Shown here: in pieces, positions 21,290 through 25,698 of the stretch | How the letters are laid out: every line of letters starts with the position of its first letter | How positions within the stretch are numbered: position 1 is the first letter of the stretch | Source: Saccharicrinis sp. UBA6048 | Lineage (GTDB): Bacteria > Bacteroidota > Bacteroidia > Bacteroidales > Marinilabiliaceae | NCBI GenBank assembly: GCA_002429115.1 | Contig: DIYS01000204.1 | Location: 1 to 25,698, forward strand | Direction of reading: 5' to 3' | DNA: 25,698 bases | The notes under the pieces: model-generated | Database searches by the model: none | Seen by the model: the letters and a program-made list of their open reading frames with translations, nothing else | Told to the model about the DNA's origin: nothing | Position numbers and translations under genes: made by a program

Positions 21290-21907
21290 ATGAAAAATCT
21301 TTTAACCCCCTTACTACTAATCTTTACTTTACTGTCAACAAAAGCTCAACTCCCGGTTACGGATGTGGGCCTGAATACCTTAATGACTCAACAAACGACC
21401 TTAAGGGCTTCGGCCAATGTGACCATTGGCAAGCAACTGTTGGAATCTTCGGCACAGACAGCACAATTAACCAACACCTATAAGTTGATGAAAGATGCCC
21501 ATGATAAACTGAAAAAGATTTCATCATTCATCACTAAGTTTTCAACTGTCGCTCACATCCTGCAAAGTCAAAAATACCAATACAACCGCATTAAGGGGGC
21601 TTTGGAGAGGTTCTCAGAGAGCAAATACGTAACGGCAAAAGATTTAAGGGTGTTGCAACATTGTTCTTCAAGGTTTCTGAAAAACACCAATGAACTGATT
21701 GGTATTGCCAACAGCATTGTGACCCCAGGTAAAACAGAAATGAACGATGGCGAACGGATTAATCTGCTAATAAGGATAAGTGAAAAACTGGACAGGGAAG
21801 GAAGTGCTCTTGATTATGCCATTCGCAACCTGGAAGAAATAGAAGACCAACGGGCAGCAATGGCCAACGCTCAGAATGTTTTAAAAGAGGTGTTTACCGG
21901 AAACTAA
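21290..21907 (+). CDS. traI: TraI-like conjugation protein (DUF4141, VirB5/TrbJ-like)
   Basis: 205 aa. It has a signal peptide (about 1-19, ending STKAQ) and a largely helical, periplasmic body, with coiled-coil stretches KLMKDAHDKLKKISSFI and SEKLDREGSALDYAIRNLEE. This is the VirB5/TrbJ pattern, placed as in CTnDOT between the VirB4 ATPase and the VirB6-like protein. It probably sits at the pilus tip or channel base. The assignment is by position and architecture; no catalytic residues are expected. Confidence 0.8.
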   Translation: MKNLLTPLLLIFTLLSTKAQLPVTDVGLNTLMTQQTTLRASANVTIGKQLLESSAQTAQLTNTYKLMKDAHDKLKKISSFITKFSTVAHILQSQKYQYNRIKGALERFSESKYVTAKDLRVLQHCSSRFLKNTNELIGIANSIVTPGKTEMNDGERINLLIRISEKLDREGSALDYAIRNLEEIEDQRAAMANAQNVLKEVFTGN

Positions 21908-21912
21908 GAACT

Positions 21913-22761
21913 ATGCTTAACTTACAGGAAATAACCGAGGTATATAATGAAATGTTCGACATTAAATGGGTCGGGACGTTCATTGTTGCTGGCAAAATAC
22001 TTGGGTCTGCAATAATTGGTTTTTCACTATATGCAAGGATATTTAAAAATTTTGGCCGGTTTGAACAACTATTGGTCAAAGACAAAGAGGACACTTCTTT
22101 GCCTTATACCCTTATCAGGGGGCTTATACTCATTGGACTTATCAGTCTTTCAACTGAAATTTTCACAATGGCAGACAAGTTATTTACAGCCATTGAAAAT
22201 GAGTTTGTAACGGAATATGTTGAAAGCTTTGACCTCATGGAATTTGCAACTGACCCTTACGAAGAACAGCGGGAAGAGGAAGAAACAGAGATGTCAATCT
22301 TTAACATGGAAAAGCTCTTGAGCATTATAGCTGGTAAAGTATCTAAAGTAATGTCGGGAAGTTGGTTGATTGGAGGCATTTTTAGCCTCATTCTGTATTT
22401 AGTAGACGGTATTATCTATGGCATCTTTCTCAGCGAACGTTTTTTTATACTGGGTTTGTTAAAACTATTTGCGCCGATAATATTAGCACTAAGCATATTC
22501 GAAAAATTCAGGGATTTCTTGTACAACCTTGCCAAAGTTGCCTTGCGTTGGTACTTGGTTATCATTCCATTTTTTGGTGTTAATATTTTCTGTAGTATGA
22601 TAATCCGTAACATGCCGGAGGCTATGGAACGCATAGCGGGGGAAGCCGGGGGTGAAATCCTGTTTAATGCCACCCGGACGGTTTTTTATCTCTTTTTAAT
22701 CATTATCAAATTCAAGCTCTACACACGGAGCAAAAATGTAATGAAAGAAATTATCCAGTAA
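21913..22761 (+). CDS. traJ: TraJ-like conjugation protein (VirB6-like)
   Basis: 282 aa polytopic membrane protein. Hydrophobic helices lie near 18-40, 60-82, 145-170, 175-195, 210-235 and 255-275. A negatively charged loop is at about 115-128 (PYEEQREEEETE). VirB6-like proteins form part of the inner membrane channel. The stop overlaps the traK start by one base (22761), which supports tight co-expression. Confidence 0.85.
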   Translation: MLNLQEITEVYNEMFDIKWVGTFIVAGKILGSAIIGFSLYARIFKNFGRFEQLLVKDKEDTSLPYTLIRGLILIGLISLSTEIFTMADKLFTAIENEFVTEYVESFDLMEFATDPYEEQREEEETEMSIFNMEKLLSIIAGKVSKVMSGSWLIGGIFSLILYLVDGIIYGIFLSERFFILGLLKLFAPIILALSIFEKFRDFLYNLAKVALRWYLVIIPFFGVNIFCSMIIRNMPEAMERIAGEAGGEILFNATRTVFYLFLIIIKFKLYTRSKNVMKEIIQ

Positions 22762-23375
22762 TGAGTACAGAAAACAACATCTATAAAGCTTTAAGGCGTA
22801 ACCGGGCTATTACAGTTGGCGCTGTAGTTCTGGCATTGGTAACGGTAATAGCGTCGTTTGTTTTTGCTTTCAGCGTCTATGTATATCAAATGAACCATGC
22901 ACTTACACTCGACAAAAACGGGGATGTTTTACCATTAAGGTATATTGATATAAACGATGCTTTAAAAATAAGGGCTTCACACCATGTTGAGATGTTTCAT
23001 AACTACTTCTACAGCTATGATAAATCATCATTCGAGACACGTATTGAAAAAGCCTTATGGCTGGCCGATGAATCTGTAGAAAACATTTACCTGATGCTGC
23101 AAAACGAAAATTGGTTTGAGCAGGTGATACGCTTCAACCTTGTTCAGGAAATCGAAATCAAACCTGGCAATATATTGATTGAAGGCAATAAGCTGCCATT
23201 CACTTTTAAAGCTTCATCAATTATCCAGGTTAAGCAACTCGGCCAGGTAAAAACTTATCAGCTTGAAACAAGTGGTGTTATCACGAATGTTCATGCCAAC
23301 TACCCTTTAAACCCGCACGGCTTATTGATTACGGAGTATCAGGAGAATAGTAAAATTGAATTAGACGATGAATAA
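22761..23375 (+). CDS. traK: TraK-like conjugation protein (VirB8-like)
   Basis: 204 aa. One N-terminal membrane helix (about 17-44, VGAVVLALVTVIASFVFAFS) is followed by a periplasmic NTF2-like domain with segments typical of TraK, such as ASHHVEMFHNYFYSYD and the C-terminal PLNPHGLLITEY. VirB8 proteins are assembly hubs contacting VirB9 and VirB10. It overlaps traM by 8 bp. Confidence 0.88.
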   Translation: MSTENNIYKALRRNRAITVGAVVLALVTVIASFVFAFSVYVYQMNHALTLDKNGDVLPLRYIDINDALKIRASHHVEMFHNYFYSYDKSSFETRIEKALWLADESVENIYLMLQNENWFEQVIRFNLVQEIEIKPGNILIEGNKLPFTFKASSIIQVKQLGQVKTYQLETSGVITNVHANYPLNPHGLLITEYQENSKIELDDE

Positions 23376-24285
23376 AGATGCCAAGATAAAAATGATTGTC
23401 ACAGCGGTTCTCTTATCCGTTGTCATGTTTATGGTTATTTATAGCATGCTTGTTTTTGGTGGTGAGAGTGAAAGTAAAGGCCAGGAACGAGCTTCCTTTG
23501 CTGCTCCAAAACTTGAACGAAAACAATACGACTATAACCGCCGTATTGATATGGTCAATGCCAAAATATTTATTCCTGAGAATCAGGAAAAGAAAAAGTT
23601 GGACTTCAAGACAGATACAGAAAATGATTTGCAAAATCCATTTTTAACAGAGCTTGGTCATAAACCAGCTGTAGAACCAACAAGCAAAACGCCTGTTAAA
23701 ATTAAAACAACACACTATCAGGCTGAGCCTGTCAAAATACCAAAAGCAGAACCGGGACTACAGGAACCAGTACAGCAGGAGCCCCTTAGAAGAAGAAAAC
23801 AACGGCATTTGTCATCTACTGATGCCAATACCTCTATTTCTTCTTTAAGAGCGTCAAGCTCAATACCCTGCAAAATATATGGCGACCACCGTATAACCAA
23901 CAATTCAAAGATACGTGCACGTATCACAAAAGATGTGGTTGTTAATGATGTTCCAATAAAACGAAACACCATTATAACAGGTATCGCCCAACTGACAAGT
24001 ACTAAGGTAAAAATACGCTTCGAGACCATTCAATACAATAACCGGACTATCCCGGCCAATATGAAAGCCTATGGTCGTGATGGGCTGGAAGGTATTTACA
24101 TAGAAGGGGGCATCCAGAATGATGTCAAAAAAGATGTCTATGATGAACTTATTGATGCAGGCATTACTGGCACGGTAGACCATATCCCGCTTGTCGGCAG
24201 TATTGTTAAATCAACTACTAAGAAGCAGAATAAAACTGTTTATGTAGAAATTCCAAACGATTATACCATATACCTAAAGCAATGA
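23368..24285 (+). CDS. traM: TraM-like conjugation protein (VirB10-like)
   Basis: 305 aa. It has a short cytoplasmic N-terminus, one membrane helix (about 8-29), a Pro/Lys/Glu-rich linker (about 85-160) and a C-terminal β-rich domain beginning SSIPCKIYGDHRITNNSKIR and including RITKDVVVNDVPIKRNTIIT. This is the Transposon_TraM/VirB10 layout. The family spans the envelope and transmits energy from the inner to the outer membrane. It is somewhat shorter than CTnDOT TraM. The stop overlaps the traN start. Confidence 0.88.
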   Translation: MNKDAKIKMIVTAVLLSVVMFMVIYSMLVFGGESESKGQERASFAAPKLERKQYDYNRRIDMVNAKIFIPENQEKKKLDFKTDTENDLQNPFLTELGHKPAVEPTSKTPVKIKTTHYQAEPVKIPKAEPGLQEPVQQEPLRRRKQRHLSSTDANTSISSLRASSSIPCKIYGDHRITNNSKIRARITKDVVVNDVPIKRNTIITGIAQLTSTKVKIRFETIQYNNRTIPANMKAYGRDGLEGIYIEGGIQNDVKKDVYDELIDAGITGTVDHIPLVGSIVKSTTKKQNKTVYVEIPNDYTIYLKQ

Positions 24286-25091
24286 GAAAGATAATTGTTA
24301 TAGTTGGGCTGGTAATATTAACGCACATATTAGAAGCTCAGAATTTACAAACCATACAGGTATCAGAGGTAAAAGTGGTAAACCTTTACTTTAAGGAAAA
24401 TGTAGAAAAAGTTATTCCAGGCTTCCCGGATGATTTTGATGTGAGTTATCAGGGACAAATTGTTGAAATAACTTCTCTTGGTACATTTGATTATGAAACC
24501 AACTTGACTGTTACGACGGCCAACGGGATGTATGGCTTTAATGTTATTTACAAAGAAAAACCTGATAGCCTTTACCATACTGTCAAAGCGGATAGTAAGG
24601 TCATTGTTTTTGATGCCCCTTTAGGTACTCCCAAAACAGAAGTAAAGGCAATTAAGCACCAAACCAATATGGTGGTCAATCAGATTCTGGAAATCGATCA
24701 CGAAGACTACCTGGACTATAGCGAACAGCAGCTCGTTTATTTTGTATTGAATCAGGCTTATGTAAAAGATGATAAGTTATACTTTCATTTTTCAATCGAC
24801 AACCGATCTGCCATTGATTACGACATTGACTACATCTCTGTCAAAAACAAATCAACCAAGAACAATACTAAACGAACTGCTAAAGAACAATACGACCTTG
24901 AGTATACGCCGCACGCCCTAAATGAAAAAGTTAAGGTTGCTGAAAAGAAATCCTTTGTACTGGAAATTGACAAACTAACACTGGAGAACAAAACAAAAAT
25001 AGAATTTGGCATCCACGAACTGAATGGGGGCAGGGATGGCATATTCAGCTATACACAAAAAGATTTTAAGAAAATCCAAAAACTCAACTAA
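24282..25091 (+). CDS. traN: TraN-like conjugation protein (DUF4138, VirB9-like)
   Basis: 269 aa. It has a signal peptide (about 1-19), then a β-rich body with VSEVKVVNLYFKENV and the DUF4138-typical YFHFSIDNRSAIDYDIDY near the middle and FGIHELNGGRDG near the C-terminus. It is the likely outer-membrane-side partner of TraM/VirB10. It is the last recognisable Tra gene in the operon; traO, traP and traQ homologues are not seen up to the window end. Palindrome copy 9 begins 4 bp after the stop. Confidence 0.88.
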   Translation: MRKIIVIVGLVILTHILEAQNLQTIQVSEVKVVNLYFKENVEKVIPGFPDDFDVSYQGQIVEITSLGTFDYETNLTVTTANGMYGFNVIYKEKPDSLYHTVKADSKVIVFDAPLGTPKTEVKAIKHQTNMVVNQILEIDHEDYLDYSEQQLVYFVLNQAYVKDDKLYFHFSIDNRSAIDYDIDYISVKNKSTKNNTKRTAKEQYDLEYTPHALNEKVKVAEKKSFVLEIDKLTLENKTKIEFGIHELNGGRDGIFSYTQKDFKKIQKLN

Positions 25092-25095
25092 AGTT

Positions 25096-25118
25096 ATAAG
25101 TGCAAAATTTGCACTTAC
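25096..25118. repeat. 23-bp dispersed palindrome, copy 9
   Basis: Matches the others except the last base (C for T), centre A. It separates the tra operon from the tandem secreted-protein genes. Confidence 0.93.
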
Positions 25119-25156
25119 CACGATGACTAGATTATTAATAACTAAAATAAACTAAC

Positions 25157-25516
25157 ATGAAGACTTACACCCTTTTAATTCTAGTACTAATTATTTTCTC
25201 TTTATTATTTGTTGGATGCAGTCAAGAAGAAAATATATCAACTACTACAGATAAAGTATTACCCAATTATATCGCAAATAACCTTAGATATTGTGATTCT
25301 CATTTAATATTAAATAAAGAATACCATACTATTATTAATTGGGAATACTCAACTGACAACGAAAATAACTGGACTAAAATAAACACTACCTCTGAAACCT
25401 ATCGACCAGAAAATTTAAGTCAAGCCACTAAATTTAGAGTTGCTCTCAAAAGAAGAATTGCCTATCAGTGGAATTATTATTATTCGAATACAATCACCAT
25501 AAAGCCAAACAAATGA
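25157..25516 (+). CDS. Small lipoprotein with an Ig-like WxYSTDxxxxW domain
   Basis: 119 aa. A type II signal peptide ends at LFVGC (lipid-attached Cys 21). The mature part carries NWEYSTDNENNWTKI followed by TYRPENLSQATKFRVALKR, the pattern of short Ig-like repeats common in Bacteroidota surface proteins (W-x-x-S-x-D-x-x-x-W then Y-x-P then FR). It probably faces the cell surface or periplasm. The stop overlaps the start of a paralogue (ATGA). It could contribute to surface exclusion or mating contact because of its place after the tra operon, but that is only inference. Confidence 0.7.
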   Translation: MKTYTLLILVLIIFSLLFVGCSQEENISTTTDKVLPNYIANNLRYCDSHLILNKEYHTIINWEYSTDNENNWTKINTTSETYRPENLSQATKFRVALKRRIAYQWNYYYSNTITIKPNK

Positions 25517-25698
25517 GAAATATAGGATTATCTTTGCTGCTATTTTTTTTCTCCTATCAAAATATAAAAGCTTCTTGGGAAGAAGGAATTCTGCTAGACA
25601 ACCAGACAATTTGCTATAATACAAATCCAAATGAATTAGTATTTCATAAATCATACCATACTATTATTAATTGGGAGTACTCAACTGACAACGGTAAT
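25513..25698 (+). CDS. Secreted paralogue of the lipoprotein, 3'-truncated by window edge
   Basis: 62 codons are visible. A signal peptide (MRNIGLSLLLFFFSYQNIKA, with no lipobox Cys) is followed by the segment YHTIINWEYSTDN, shared with the preceding gene. At DNA level 39 bp (25654-25692) match 25322-25360 with one change. This is a tandem duplicate with a diverged N-terminus; the C-terminus is outside the window. It is translationally coupled to the lipoprotein gene. Confidence 0.7.
   Translation, partial: MRNIGLSLLLFFFSYQNIKASWEEGILLDNQTICYNTNPNELVFHKSYHTIINWEYSTDNGN

Noticed and set aside
3366..25118. 23-bp palindromes as terminators
   Set aside because: No T-run follows most copies, and two lie directly after genuine terminators.
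3366..25118. 23-bp palindromes as Xer dif-like sites
   Set aside because: They lack the 11-6-11 arrangement with inner ATAA/TTAT ends; here these bases are at the outer ends. A modular role is still possible by another mechanism.

Overview
The window is a 25.7-kb piece of a conjugative plasmid (or plasmid-like element) from a member of the Bacteroidota. Three things point there. The transfer genes follow the CTnDOT/Bacteroides order traE-F-G-I-J-K-M-N. The mobilization genes are of the BfmA/BtgA plus DUF5712-relaxase type. Repeated promoter boxes fit the Bacteroidota -7 consensus TAnnTTTG (18020, 14003, 9384, 12309, 13392, 16485). A Rep_3-type initiator with iterons and a ParA/ParB pair make it a replicon. 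The window opens inside a transposase and closes inside a gene, so neither end is natural.

Layout. 1-5.3 kb is cargo: a truncated DDE transposase, an Abi_2/HEPN protein, a GIY-YIG nuclease, a secreted NUC1-type nuclease with two Cys/His tails, a GNAT acetyltransferase and two unrecognised genes. 5.3-8.6 kb (minus strand) is the mobilization operon: accessory protein, relaxase, VirD4-like coupling protein. Upstream of it lies a hairpin-rich stretch that is a candidate oriT. 9.35-9.97 kb is non-coding or micro-coding, with a probable small RNA ending in a strong terminator. 10-13.3 kb (minus strand) holds a small HTH protein, ParB, ParA, SSB and a J-domain protein. 13.5-14.3 kb has three small plus-strand genes. 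14.4-16.3 kb is mostly structured non-coding DNA around an atypical N6-methylase-like gene. 16.3-18.0 kb is the replication unit: six iterons at about 21-bp period, rep, then an alternating direct/inverted iteron array. 18.0-25.1 kb is an XRE regulator followed by an eight-gene type IV secretion operon. After it comes a pair of tandem secreted/lipoprotein paralogues.

Several dispersed signals are not explained by the genes. (1) Nine copies of a 23-bp palindrome (half-site ATAAGTGCAAA) sit at the 3' edges of genes and divide the backbone and cargo into modules. ParB or the small HTH protein are candidate binders, so a distributed centromere/operator system like KorB of RK2 is a leading hypothesis. 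(2) A 15-bp element, GTTGTATATCACAAC, lies exactly 9 nt upstream of the -7 box of both the tra operon and the small-RNA gene, which suggests that one regulator (perhaps the XRE protein) controls both. (3) A motif GCAACT-N6-8-ATAGCGGT is shared by the parA leader, the J-protein/ssb leader and the small RNA. (4) A diverged non-coding element of about 140 bp occurs at least twice, probably three times.

How the parts fit together: Rep and the iterons replicate the element; ParA/ParB segregate it; relaxase plus accessory protein process oriT; the coupling protein passes the strand to the Tra secretion channel; SSB and the J-domain protein probably support single-strand handling. All identifications come from reading the sequence. 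No searches were run.
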